Assembly (NCBI GenBank): GCA_011799875.1
Contig: CM022299.1
Coordinates: forward strand, 335,032,409-335,096,408
From: Thinopyrum elongatum
Taxonomy: Eukaryota > Streptophyta > Magnoliopsida > Poales > Poaceae
DNA length: 64,000 bases
Direction: 5' to 3'
Made by a program: the position numbers and the translations under genes. A model generated the notes under the pieces. That model saw nothing but the letters and a program-made list of their open reading frames with translations, ran no database searches and had not been told where the DNA came from. The number at the start of each line of letters is the position of its first letter. Position 1 is the first letter of the stretch. Below, piece after piece: positions 46,741-57,905 of the stretch.

Positions 46741-48900
46741 GAAAATGCACATAATCCCCTAAATATGGTAAATGAGCCCAAAAAATGCCAAATTTGAGCA
46801 CGGTGATTTGCAGGGTGTATGTTCATCGTAGAGAAAAACTCCAGGGCAAAGAACAAAGAAAATTTGGATTCCCCTTCAATCTTGGTGATTTCCCGCTCGA
46901 AAGCATGGAACTTCCTCGGTGATGGTTCGATTTATGAAGGGCGTGCATGACGACATAAGCCAAACCTTCTCAAATTTTTACCAGGGCATGGTGAGGCCAT
47001 ACCATGGCACCATGTCAGGCGTCATGTTTTTCAAGCATTTATTTCATTTTTTCTATAGTTGAAAACCCAATAAACAAACTTTGTGGTTGACTATTGCCAC
47101 ACATTTCATCGAAATATCTGCCCATTTCTTGTAAAAGGCATGAGAATTTACTAAATGGCACGAGCATGGTTTTCCAGGCCGTTTTTGTGCACCCTTTCAT
47201 GCACCGATTGTTTGAACTTGAATTATGTGCATTAATGCCTAGAAAATGCACATAATCCCCTAAATATGGTAAATGAACCCAGAAACTGCCAAATTTGAAC
47301 ACGGTGATTTGCAGGGTGTATGTTCATCGTAGAAAAAAAAACTCATGGACAAAGGACAAAGGAAATTTGGATCCCCCTTCAATCTTGGTGATTTCCCCCT
47401 TGAAACCATGAAACTTCCTCGGTGATGGTTTGATTTATGAAAGGCATGCATGACGACATAAGGCAAACATTCACAAATTTTTACCAGGGCACGGTGAGGC
47501 CATACCATGGCACCATGCCAGGTGTCATGTTTTCCAAGCATGTATTTCATTTTTGTATAGTTGTTAAACCAGTAAACGACGCGTTTGTGGTTGACTATTG
47601 CCACACATTTCCTTGAAATCTCTGCCCATTCCTTGTAAAAGCATGAGAATTTACTAAATAGCATGAGCATGGTTTTCCAGACCGTTCTTGTGCACCTTTT
47701 CATGCACCGATTGTTCGAATTTGAATTATGTGCATTAATGCCTACAAAATGCACATAATCCCCTAAATATGGTAAATGAGCCCGGAAAAATGTCAAATTT
47801 GAACACGTTGCATTGGAGGGGGTATGTTAATCATTGGAAAAAAACTGAATGACAAACTAGGACGGAAATTTGGATTCCCCTTCAATCTTGGTGATTTCCC
47901 TCTCGAGAGCATGGAACTTCCTCGGTGATGGTTCAATTTATGAAGGGCGTGCATGACGACATAAATCAAACCTTCTCAGCTTTTTACCAGGGCACGGTGA
48001 GGCCATACCATGGCACCATGCCAGGCGTCATGTTTTTCAAGCACGTATTTCATTTTTCTGTAGTTGATAACCTAGTAAATGACGCATTTGTGGTTGACTA
48101 TTGCCACGCATTCCCTTGAAATCTCTGCCCATTCCTTGTAAAAGGCATGAGAATTTACTAAATACCACGAGTATGGTTTTTCCAGACCGTTCTTGTGCAC
48201 CTTTTCATGCACCAATTGTTCAAATTTGAATTATGTGGATTAATGCCTAGAAAATGCACATAATCCCCTAAATATGGTAAATGAGCCCGGAAAAATGCCA
48301 AATTTGAACACGTTGCATTCGAGGGGGTATGTTGATTGTAGAAAAAACTGAATGACAAGCTAGGAAGGAAATTTGGATTCCCGGCCCCTTCAATCTTGCT
48401 GATTTCCCCCTCGAAACCATGAAAACTCCTCGGTGATGGTTCGATTTATGAATGGCATGGACGACGACATAAGCCAAACCTTCTCAAATTTGTACCAGGG
48501 CATGGTGAGGCCATACCATGGCACCATGCCAGTCGTCATGTTTTTCAAGCATGTATTTCATTTTTCTACAGATGAAAAACCAATAAACGACGTGTTTGTG
48601 GTTGACTATTGCCACACATTTCCGTGAAATATCTGCCCATTCCTTGTAAAAGGCATGAGAATTTACTAGATAGCACGATCATGATTTTCCAGACCGTTCT
48701 CGTACACCTTTTCATGCACCGATTGTTTGAATTTGAATTATGTGCATTAATGCCTAGAAAATGCATATAATCCCCTAAATATTGTAAATGAACCCGGAAA
48801 AGGGTCAGATTTGAACACGGTGGTTTGCAGGGTTTCTGTTCATCGTAGAAAAAAAATCATGGACAAAGGACAAAGGAAATTTGGATTCCCCTTCAATCTC
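46741..48900. repeat. About 504-bp tandem repeat array in CACTA-2
   Basis: The phrase GAAAATGCACATAATCCCC (one base changed at 47745) starts at 46741, 47242, 47745, 48250 and 48757, giving periods of 501, 503, 505 and 507 bp. Each unit also has CATACCATGGCACCATG and GACTATTGCCAC. Four full units and a partial fifth. Short frames inside it are not conserved as proteins. Confidence 0.92.
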
Positions 48901-49218
48901 GGTGATTTACTATCGCACACGATTCATCTTCGTCGCCTCTGCGAACCGTGTGTGTTCACCCACACATGCAAAAGGAAAAAGAAAACCGTCGCCCACTTCG
49001 TCCCCACCCACTCGCCGCGGACTCCTCCGCAACTCTGCACCTCATCAACTTCTATCGCGGCGGCCACCCTAAGCTCGAGGGCTGTCGTTGGCTGGTGGAG
49101 GTCGCGCTCCAAACGGCACGGGATTTTGCCCCTACCGCTTTCCGCCGCCTATCTGCACCGACATTCTAGACTCTGGTTGATTGGGGTTTTCTGCGGGATT
49201 GGGCCGGGGATTTTTCTC

Positions 49219-50845
49219 ATGGAGAAGGTAATCAAGTTAGCGAAATATTCACTCATCTCTTATCGCAGTCCGTCCGTCGCTGTTAATCAACCGGCGGAAA
49301 TCGCCCTGGATTCATTTTTCTTCTAGCTGATTCGAGGGTTTTCATTCATGTGTCCACAGTGCGAGCACAAATCGGGCAAATGTGGTCGCGGCCAGTCGGA
49401 AACGAAGTTCTATCTCACCATTCCGGATGACTTCAGGGAGCGCTCGGTATGTTCAATCTCAAACTACCATGGTCGGCATGGCCTAAATTTGTGAACATAT
49501 ACCATCTGTTGCTACATTTGGATAAAAGGTACGGTGCCACGTGCAACCTAGATGTCGAAGCCAATTTTTCCCCCTATATTAGGCAAATATATGATCTATT
49601 GTTCATTCAGTTACTCTCATATTTGCATCAAATCTTTGTTACATTATCTATTTTTAATTATATATTTTTGTACTTTGCTTTCATCTATATATTGATCTGT
49701 TCTATCAGTTACTCCCATATTTGCATCTTGCTCTGTTATTTCAATATATCTAATTTACGATCTTAATTTTCATTTCAAGCAGTACATCCCTTGCTTTGCA
49801 AGAACAGGAGTAGAAGGAAATCGTGGGCTTTACTTTGTTGATGACTCCATGGATGTCATATTGACAACGCAGCATGGATTTACAATGACGGTTAGCGTAA
49901 AACTTGATAAAGATGGTCACTCCTATTTTGATGCGGACCTTTGGAGAAAAATGTCTAAGTGTTATGAACTGAGAGCTGGCAATAAAATTCTAGTGCGTGC
50001 ACCACAGCCTAGTCTAATTAACATGGATGTTTACTTCCCCAACATCATCAGCCGATCAAAGTCTGATCGAGGTTAGTGTCCTTTCAACTTTCTCCATGCT
50101 GGCATATTACTTAGCAAAATCGGGGTATTTGTTCTGACTAATTGATCACTATTTAAGCAACCAATTGTGATTTCATTTTCTGACTTCGTTCCTAGGTAGT
50201 AACAAATTCTATTTACCAATTTATGCGCACTATATATTCTTCTGCCATGTTCTGAATAAATAATACCTTTCCACCTTTTAAGCAGGATGTGTTGGATGTA
50301 TAGTGAATGATCTGTATGTTACTAAGCGTACCAAATTTCACTGGAAGGACTTGAAGCATGTCATAAACTTTGTTGATAAGCTGACAGAGATAGCACAATG
50401 TATGAATGCTGGATTTTGGATGGGATTAATTATACCTATGGTGCACACATTGAACAAGACCAATTGTGTGCACAAAACGCTGGTACAAAGTCTTATTTTT
50501 ATGTTGATGCTCATAAACTATATATATCTTCAACGATATGTTACAATTGGTTTTTATTCTACATTTCAACAGAAATTGCCCGCTGTAGCAGTTCCTGGAT
50601 TGATTTCCCGGCGTGGTCGAATTACACTTGTGCCTGCTAATAACGTCAAAGTGATTGCAAGGTACTGCATTTCCCGTAGAAATGGAACCATTCAAATTAA
50701 CAATTTCTCGCTTGTCATGGCAATGCATCCATATTGGAAAATTGGAGACACTGTTCTACTCATGCTCTACCAAGGCACAGGAGGGCTCTTCCTTTTCATT
50801 GATGAGATGCCGAGTGGCCGTGATCAAGCTGCTTCCAGCGGATAG
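49219..50845 (+). CDS. Plus-strand B3-like gene of CACTA-2 (spliced)
   Basis: A short first exon (ATG 49219 to 49227) joins in frame to 49360-49446, 49793-50071 and 50286 onward, each with GT..AG borders. The product starts MEKCEHKSGKCGRG and then has KFYLTIPDDFRERS, GVEGNRGLYFVDDSMDVILT and YFDADLWRKMSKCYELRAG, in the order expected of a divergent B3 domain (residues about 15-125). Around 50400 the frame is unclear (a second frame reads NYTYGAHIEQDQ), suggesting another intron or a frameshift. The end part, from 50573, reads LPAVAVPGLISRRGRITLVP and VMAMHPYWKIGDTVLLML, possibly a second B3-like fold, with stop at 50843-50845. Its function is inferred as DNA binding; an unrelated captured gene is possible. 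Confidence 0.4.
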
Positions 50846-50850
50846 TTGTG

Positions 50851-50990
50851 GTTGTTGGCCCTCAGCCTCTTAAAATGTGCTAGCTGTTACTATGTTAAGT
50901 ATGTAGATATGGACCATATGGTTGTTGGCCCTCAGCCTCTTAAAATGTGATAGTTGTTACTATGTTAAGTATGTAGATATGGACCATATG
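50851..50990. repeat. 70-bp tandem duplication after the plus-strand gene
   Basis: Two copies starting GTTGTTGGCCCTCAGCCTC at 50851 and 50921, just after the stop codon. Confidence 0.9.
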
Positions 50991-51985
50991 GTTGTCAAAA
51001 CCGTGTTACGAAGATCCTCCTTTTGTCGAATAGTGTAACCACTATATATATGTTACTCAAATGTTGTTAGCCAAGTTCTTAAATTTTCATGGAAAGTATT
51101 AGTATGGTACACAGTTCATTGAGTTTAAGCGTGTGCCCGATGTCCAGAAGGCATTTGCATATTAACTGTCCATATTGCAAATTCACACACGTGTTAACAT
51201 AAGGAAACGTATGTTCATCTGCTATATGCAATAATTATGCATGCGCTTGCTCGCCGTTTAGGCGGCCGCGGCGCGCTCTACTCGCCGTTTAGGCGCCCTC
51301 GGGCTGCGTCCCTCTGCGTGCTCTGCTCGCCGTTTAGGCACCAAGGCTCACTCGGGTCGCGTCCCTCCGCGCGCACTCTGCTAGCGGTTGGGGCCGGCGC
51401 ACGATCACGTTGGGGAAGCTTTAGTTATTTGATCTTAGATTATGTTAATTAATTATACCTCTAGAGCCGGAATCATCTGGCTCTAGAGGTATAATTATTT
51501 AACCTAAACTATGATCCCCGGCGCCCGTTCCCGTTGCGCAACTCCATCCTGTCGTCGGCCGTTGGGGGAATGTCGGTATGTGTGGGTAACTAGCTAGCAA
51601 GTGGATCAGTAGCGAGTCACCGGCGGCGGCCATTGCTGTGGTTATTTATAGCTAGCAGCTGGCTAGGGGATTGGGGATTTTACAATTCACCCCTGTGGAG
51701 CGCGGGAAGCCTTCGCTGGAGCGCGGGAAGCCTTCACTGGAGTGTGGGAAGACTAAGTGGAGCACACAACCCGACAACCATATGCGGTGTCACATGTTAC
51801 CACACACGTGTTAACATAAGGAAACGTATGTGTAACTTACTAATCATCGCACACGTGTACTCGCACACGCATCGTGTGTGATACTCCTAGCCATCGCAAG
51901 CAACTAGTATGTATTTTTCAAAGTTTTTACTACACACAGAATCGCACACGAATTAACTCTAGTAACAGTTTGTGTTATATTTTCT
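50991..51985. other. CACTA-2 spacer with a hairpin and CGCCGTTTAGGC repeats
   Basis: No gene. GCTCGCCGTTTAGGC-like phrases recur three times in 51245-51340. A 38-nt-arm hairpin spans 51431-51516: the inner 18 bp (51451-51468 with 51479-51496) are perfect, the outer part imperfect. AGCGCGGGAAGCCTTCRCTGG is tandemly repeated near 51700-51740. Confidence 0.6.
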
Positions 51986-52405
51986 CATCGCAAACAGTTC
52001 ATCCGAGTGGGCTGTTTGCCGCGTATCACACACATCTTGTTTACATGAATCGTTTGTGTTCTTTTGGCTCATCGCAAACAGTTCATCTATGTGAATTGTA
52101 TGCCGCATATCACACACATGTTGTTAAGTTGAACCGTTTCGGTTGTGTTCCCTAATCGAAAACAGTTCATCCGGGTGAACCGTATGCCGTATATCACACA
52201 CACCTTGATCTGGCTAACCGTTTCTATTGCACTCCCTAATAGCAAACAGTTCATCTCAGTGAACTGTATGCCATATATCGCACACACCTTGATATGGCTG
52301 CCCGTTTCTGTTGTTCTGTCTCATCGCAAATAGTTCGGATGGATCAACCGTGTGCCCTGCATCGCACACGCAACTAAAATCTGAACCATGTTTGATGTCT
52401 CTGCC
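51986..52405. repeat. 84-bp subterminal tandem array of CACTA-2
   Basis: Unit starts (CATCGCAAACAGTTC or variants) at 51986, 52070, 52154, 52238 and 52322, exactly 84 bp apart. Each has GTGAACCGTATGCCG and ATATCACACAC. It occupies the right subterminal region, later separated from the terminus by element E. Confidence 0.9.
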
Positions 52406-52419
52406 ATTGCAAATGTTTT

Positions 52420-53746
52420 TGTCGGGGACGAATCCGCGATCACCTATGGGACCTAGAGAAGGACCCCTTTACGTTCGGCAGGGAGAGACGGTCGCGCGAA
52501 GAGCAAATCTAGCGAAGAACACGATAGTGCACGAGAGAGATTTACCCAGGTTCAGGCCGCACGGATGCGTAAAACCCTACTCCTGCTTTTTTTTGGTTTA
52601 TTATCTGTATGATTGTTCTAGCTCTAGGAGCGCTACAGTACCAAGTAGCTGCGTACAATACTGGAGTTCTCTCTTTTCCAGTTCCTCTCCCCTTTCACGT
52701 TGCCTATGGGCCTCCTTTTATACGCACAAAGGGGTCACCAACAGGTGGCAAACAGTAAAGGTAGAGGTGGAAAGTTGCTACCGTAAGGCCACTATTACCA
52801 GGATGACATGTCCTACCTACCACTGACGGCAGGGGACAAGGGCATTAAATGCCCATGCCTTTGCTGTCCACATACATGTACCCGGACGTCGTGGACGTGG
52901 GAAAAGCCTATCCCACCTGCTCCTGCACCGCTAGCTACAGTGCACCACCGTCTACACAGTGCCCTGCCACGCACGCTTGGAGGGACCCAGAGCGCCACGC
53001 TGGCAGAGGCACCGGAGCAGCACAGTAGCACAGTGGTACAGTAACGCTTGCCGCGGCAAGACCTTGCCGCACCTGACAGCTTGCCGCAACCCATAGTTTG
53101 CCGCGCAAGGTAACTTGCCGGGGCAAGTACCTTGCCGCAGCCGCTATCTTGCCGCAGCCAATACCTTGCCGCAGCCAATGACTTGCCGCGGCAAGTACTC
53201 TGCTACAGCATTTACATGCTTATCACTGACGGGTCAGGACAAGCGCATTAGATGCTCTGTCTAGGTGCCCCTTAGCTTCTTGGGGATGGGAAAAGGGGCC
53301 ATCCTATCAGCGCCGCTTGGCACAGTGCTCTACCACGCATGCCTGGAGAAGGGTCCAGAGTGCCATGCTGGCGGCCGCACTGGAGCAGCAGCATAGTGGC
53401 ATAACCTTGCCGGGCAGGAACCTTGCCGGGCTCAGCTGGTCATCCCGGCAAGAACCTTGCCGGGGTCTTATCTTTAGTCTTGTCGAGTCCTGAGCTTGCC
53501 GGCCCTGATCTCGCCGGCAGTAGTAGACTTGATCTTCTGGTCGATCCGCCTGGAGTCTTGTCTTGCCAGCTCCGCCTTGCCGGCGTTGCGTGGACCCATT
53601 CCCGGCAAGTAGACCTTGCCGGGAACCGGGCTTCGAATGTACTCTTGGGTGGATTCCTCCTCTGCCATGTCCTTCCCGCCTGGAGGCTGCGACTTGCCGG
53701 TGCGTGTCCAGGGGTAGTGAACACCCCCCTGTTTATTACACCGACA
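52420..53746 (-). repeat. 3' LTR of E (left copy)
   Basis: Contains nine TTGCCG motifs by eye within about 160 bp (53046-53200). It is about 16 bp shorter than the right copy, mainly because of one indel in that tract. Confidence 0.92.
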
Positions 53747-55618
53747 GGAGCCCCCGGGCCTGGGCCGGACAGGCGTGCACAGTGGTTGTCCGGGCTAGGC
53801 CCAACGACGCACACCGGCAACATGTAGATCTGTTCCCTGCCGTTCCTCCTGCCTGGAGGTCGCAACCCTGTTGCTGCAATGGCACGCATAAAGAAACAAT
53901 TTACCTTGATTAGGCCAAGCTTTATGGCACAAGAGATATTCCTTCATGCTAAATGAATGCATGCTTCCCCCTTGATTGATTCCGTCCTTGCACGTATCTT
54001 GTACCCTACGCTGTCTGGAAATCCTGCCGGTGCGCACGCTTGCCACGAGCGCTAGGTGCGGGTCTTTAGCAGCCTGCTGGAAACGCCGCCGCCGGCAAGG
54101 CGACTTGCCGGGCCAGAACGCAGCTGCTAAGTTTGCCGAGCGGACTCGAGGCGAAACCAGAGCGCGGACTAACCACGGCAAGGTCCTTTCGCGTGCAGGT
54201 CGATATACGAGAACGAGGAATCAATCAAGACGACCCACGCTTGCTGGAAAGCTTTCCGGTGCGCACGCTCCAGGCAGCGGCGCTTGGGGATCGGGTCCTT
54301 AGCAGCTCACCGGGAACGCCGCCTCCCGGAAAGGTTTACCTTCCCGGTTCTGGTGCTGCTGCTCACATCGCCGAGCGGACTCGAGGCGACTAGGAGCGCA
54401 ACTAGCCCCGAGAAGGCTCCTTCGCGTGTAGGTGTAAGAAGCGAGTGAGGACAGTAAAATGAATGCAATTGCCAAAAAAATCTGTGCAACTTAGCTTTTT
54501 CTGCTAGGGCGCCGCTAGCCCCCGAGCTTGTTTCTTGCTCAAAGAGTGGTTGTCGGAGCCCCCGGCAAGGGAGGCTCTTAACTCTGGCGGAGAACTTTGA
54601 CGTTCTCGACGCCAGCTTCCGGCAAGGGGTTGCCGGGAAGGCTCTTGACTCTGGCGGAGAGCCTTGACGTTCTCAACGCCAGCTTCCGGCAAGCTTGTTG
54701 CCGGGGAGGCTCTTGACTCTGGCGGAGAACCTTGACATTCTCAACGCCAGCTTCCGGCAAGCTTGTTGCCGGGGAGGCTCTTCAGGGGGTTACTCTCTGG
54801 GGCGTTGCCAGCCCCCGAGCTCGCCTTCCATGCATGTTCCTGCAACACTGACTGGGCATGAAATGCCACAACAGCGTTTGAGCACAACAAGTTGATTAGC
54901 TTCTGGTTAATGTCGGATTCGCTGCAATCTTGACTCCTGCTGAATATTCCCTTGCTTGCCGGAACACTTTCCGGTGCGCATGATCCAGTCAGCAGCGCTT
55001 TGAGGAACGGATCCTTAGCAGCATGCCGGGAACGCCGCCTCCCGAAAAGGTTTACCTTCCCGGCTCTGGCGCAGCTGCTCAGGTTGCCGAGCGGACTCGA
55101 GGCAACTAGGAGCGCGACTAGCCCCGGGAAGGCTCCTCAGCATAAGGGTTTACGCAGGAACCTTAGAATAAAACTCGCTAAGTCCTTCTCCTTAAACGAC
55201 TGCATTTTTGCACAGTGAGCCCCCCACGCTTGCCGGAATACTCCCCGAATGCGCACGTTCCGGTCGATGGCGCTTAGGATCGGGTCCTGTTCAGCAGCCT
55301 ATCGAGAACGCCGCCTCTTCGGGAGCTTAACGCCTTAGAAACAATCGCAGCTGCGTCTGCATTGTTGGGCGGACCCAAAACAACCAGGAGCGCAGAATGT
55401 TTCAGGAGCGCTCCTTCGCGCACAGGTTATGCACAAAAATATCGTCCAGGATAAGACTTAACAGCAGAAAGTAATTAAAGCTTTAAAACTTAGCTTTTTG
55501 CGAAGGTTCAGGCCCTTCTTCTTGGACGCTATGGCGGTGAAGATGATGAAGAAACTGCCGCGCTGATCGCCAGATCAGGTTCGCGCAGCCCCTCACCCCC
55601 TACCTGGCGCGCCAAAGA
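53747..55618 (-). other. Internal non-coding region of E with amplified spacer modules and 68-bp repeats
   Basis: No coding frame is supported. A module ending GAGCGGACTCGAGGC occurs at about 54138, 54373 and 55089, and more diverged (GGGCGGACCC) at 55365; each copy has CGCACGCT, AACGCCGCC and a GCTCCTTCGCG-like end. Between them three 68-bp repeats start at about 54572, 54639 and 54707 (AGGCTCTTGACTCTGGCGG), with a further start at 54775. The module corresponds to 15550-15730 in B. Confidence 0.75.
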
Positions 55619-56961
55619 TGTCGGGGACGAATCCGCGATCACCTATGGGACCCAGAGAAGGACCCCTTTACGTTCGGCAGGGAGAGACGGTCGCGCGAAG
55701 AGCAAATCTAGCGAAGAACATGATAGTGCACGAGAGAGATTTACCCAGGTTCGGGCCGCACGGATGCGTAAAACCCTACTCCTGCTTTTTTTTGGTTTAT
55801 TATCTGTATGATTGTTCTAGCTCCAGGAGCGCTACAGTACCGAGTAGCTGCGTACAATACTGGAGTTCTCTCTTTTCCAGTTCCTCTCCCCTTTCACGTT
55901 GCCTATGGGCCTCCTTTTATACGCACAAAGGGGTCACCAACAGGTGGCAAACAGTAAAGGTAGAGGTGGAAAGTTGCTACAGTAAGGCCACTATTACCAG
56001 GATGACATGTCCTACCTACCACTGACGGCAGGGGACAAGGGCATTAAATGCCCATGCCTTTGCTGTCCACATACATGTACCCGGACGTCGTGGACGTGGG
56101 AAAAGCCTATCCCACCTGCTCCTGCACCGCTAGCTACAGTGCACCGCCGTCTACACAGTGCCCTGCCACGCACGCTTGGAGGGACCCAGAGCGCCACGCT
56201 GGCAGAGGCACCGGAGCAGCACAGTAGCACAGTGGTACAGTAACGCTTGCCGCGGCAAGACCTTGCCGCACCTGACAGCTTGCCGCAACCCATAGTTTGC
56301 CGCGCAAGGTAACTTGCCGGGGCAAGTACCTTGCCGCAGCCGCTATCTTGCCGCAGCCAATACCTTGCCGCAGCCAATGACTTGCCGGGGCAAGTATCTT
56401 GCCGCGGCAAGTACTCTGCTACAGCATTTACATGCTTATCACTGACGGGTCAGGACAAGCGCATTAGATGCTCTGTCTAGGTGTCCCTTAGCTTCTTGGG
56501 GATGGGAAAAGGGGCCATCCTATCAGCGCCGCTTGGCACAGTGCTCTGCCACGCATGCCTGGAGAAGGGTCCAGAGTGCCATGCTGGCGGCCGCACTGGA
56601 GCAGCAGCATAGTGGCATAACCTTGCCGGGCAGGAACCTTGCCGGGCTCAGCTGGTCATCCCGGCAAGAACCTTGCCGGGGTCTTATCTTTAGTCTTGTC
56701 GAGTCCTGAGCTTGCCGGCCCTGATCTCGCCGGCAGTAGTAGACTTGATCTTCTGGTCGATCCGCCTGGAGTCTTGTCTTGCCAGCTCCGCCTTGCCGGC
56801 GTTGCGTGGACCCATTCCCGGCAAGTAGACCTTGCCGGGAACCGGGCTTCGAATGTACTCTTGGGTGGATTCCTCCTCTGCCATGTCCTTCCCGCCTGGA
56901 GGCTGCGACTTGCCGGTGCGTGTCCAGGGGTAGTGAACACCCCCTGTTTATTACACCGACA
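55619..56961 (-). repeat. 5' LTR of E (right copy)
   Basis: Almost identical to 52420-53746. On the minus strand the TATAAAAGG box is at 55913-55921. Confidence 0.92.
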
Positions 56962-57057
56962 GTTTTGCATCTTTTTTGATGGTTTTTTTACATCACCGTT
57001 TGCAATTAATGCATTGCACACAGTTTCGTCAAAGGGTCTCTGATCATAGTGTCGCGT

Positions 57058-57078
57058 TAGCAGCATCCTGCAGTAGTG
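57058..57078 (-). repeat. Right terminal inverted repeat of CACTA-2
   Basis: Read inward it starts CACTACTGCAGGATGCTGC. The following 3 bp, ATT, equal the left TSD. Confidence 0.85.
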
Positions 57079-57081
57079 ATT

Positions 57082-57410
57082 GATCCAACGCGTTTTCTTC
57101 CTAGAAATTGTGTGCGTTGTCTGAGGTCATCGCCCACGGTGTTTTCTCAATAACCGTTTGCAATAGGAAAACCCAATTCGCAGGCTAATTGGCCTATTAT
57201 TAATAATCCATTTATTAATCAAATTGACATTTCATATTAAGCACACAATATATTTCATTTTCGTATTAAGGAAGCAGGGTTTCATAATTGAAATACATCA
57301 GAGTGCAACATCATATAGCTTCAGCACTTAGCTACCCCAATACACAACTGCACCAGCACCAAGTTTCACATGCAACATCTATAACCTTTCGAAATTAGCA
57401 TCATAGACGG
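57082..57410. other. CACTA-1 subterminal region, continued
   Basis: Contains TGTGTGCG and ACCGTTTGCAATAGG motifs, then AT-rich sequence. No gene. Confidence 0.55.
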
Positions 57411-57905
57411 TACATAGACAGATGAATCTCATCTGGAAAACTGCTGAAGCGGAAGGCGAATATTGAGCCTTCATTGATGTTGAAGGTCTTTGCAACTTTA
57501 GGCCAGTGCCTGTGGATGATTGACCGTCCATCCTTCGTCCTCTTCAGGAAGACTTCAATATTGAACCATGGGTGTTGTATGAATACCTTCCTCGCCTCCT
57601 GACCATACAGGTGGTTTGGGAGGTAATCATCAGTGAACTGCTTTGGAAAGGCCTAAAAACAAGGATATGCATAAATATCTTCTCATGATTTGAAATGGTG
57701 CAAAGGAATAAAAAAGACAAGGTATAATAGTTAGTACCATCCTATAGTGAACTGATGTCTTCTTCATTGTGCAGACAAAGATCTTGTTGTTTTTGTCGCT
57801 AATTTCTTTATCCTAACAATCTTTCTGAGTTTCTTGACTTGACTGATATTCATGGACAACTCATTTCCCCATATGCAAAAAGGGTCGAACAGTGGGTCAA
57901 AACCT
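57411..57905 (-). pseudogene. B3-like gene end of CACTA-1
   Basis: Two minus-strand exons are readable. The last (57652-57411) encodes AFPKQFTDDYLPNHLYGQEA, IEVFLKRTKDGRSIIHRHW and NINEGSIFAFRFSSFPDEI before the stop at 57411-57413. It aligns with the last exon of the CACTA-2 gene (shared FTDDYL, EVFLK..KDG, EG..FAFRF). The previous one (about 57905-57740) has DPLFDPFCIWGNELSMNISQ and VKKLRKIVRIKKL, aligned to GNEIFMSKRQVRKLRKIVRR of CACTA-2, but seems frameshifted near 57800. Once CACTA-2 is set aside it lies about 0.95 kb from the left terminus, against 0.77 kb in CACTA-2, so the gene is at an equivalent place in both. It is broken; the upstream exons are not recognised. Confidence 0.5.

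Larger units (their letters stand above)
52420..56961 (-). mobile_element. Element E: small non-autonomous LTR retrotransposon, partner of the B type
   Basis: 4,542 bp between GTTTT duplications (52415-52419 and 56962-56966). The LTRs are 1,327 and 1,343 bp. The 1.87-kb interior holds no gag or pol. Its primer site (55596-55615), polypurine region (53747-53766) and TATAAAAGGAGGCCC promoter box match those of B, and the LTR termini TGTCGGGG..ACACCGACA are the same. It therefore probably used proteins of a B-like element. Its sense strand is minus. Confidence 0.9.
41790..57078. mobile_element. CACTA-2: En/Spm-type transposon nested in CACTA-1
   Basis: It starts CACTAGTACCGTAAGGTGC (41790) and ends CAGTAGTG (57071-57078). 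The two termini match at about 15 of the first 21 positions as inverted repeats. ATT duplications flank it (41787-41789 and 57079-57081), the 3-bp TSD expected for CACTA. It is 15.3 kb, or about 10.7 kb without element E. Cargo: a minus-strand B3-like gene, a small minus-strand ORF, a 504-bp tandem array, a plus-strand B3-like gene and an 84-bp subterminal array. No Tnp2-type transposase is seen, so it is probably non-autonomous. Confidence 0.88.

Noticed and set aside
47039..48766. Repeated minus-strand frames with CMKRCTRTVWK-like text in the 504-bp array
   Set aside because: They recur because the DNA repeats; frames differ between units through small indels, so no protein is conserved.
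51986..52405. 84-bp array considered as a CRISPR-like repeat/spacer array
   Set aside because: The whole unit is repeated without unique spacers, in a plant CACTA end; it is a subterminal repeat.
53440..53889. Frames of about 135-150 codons in the E LTRs and interior
   Set aside because: Caused by TTGCCG-type repeats; they duplicate with the LTR and have no domain.
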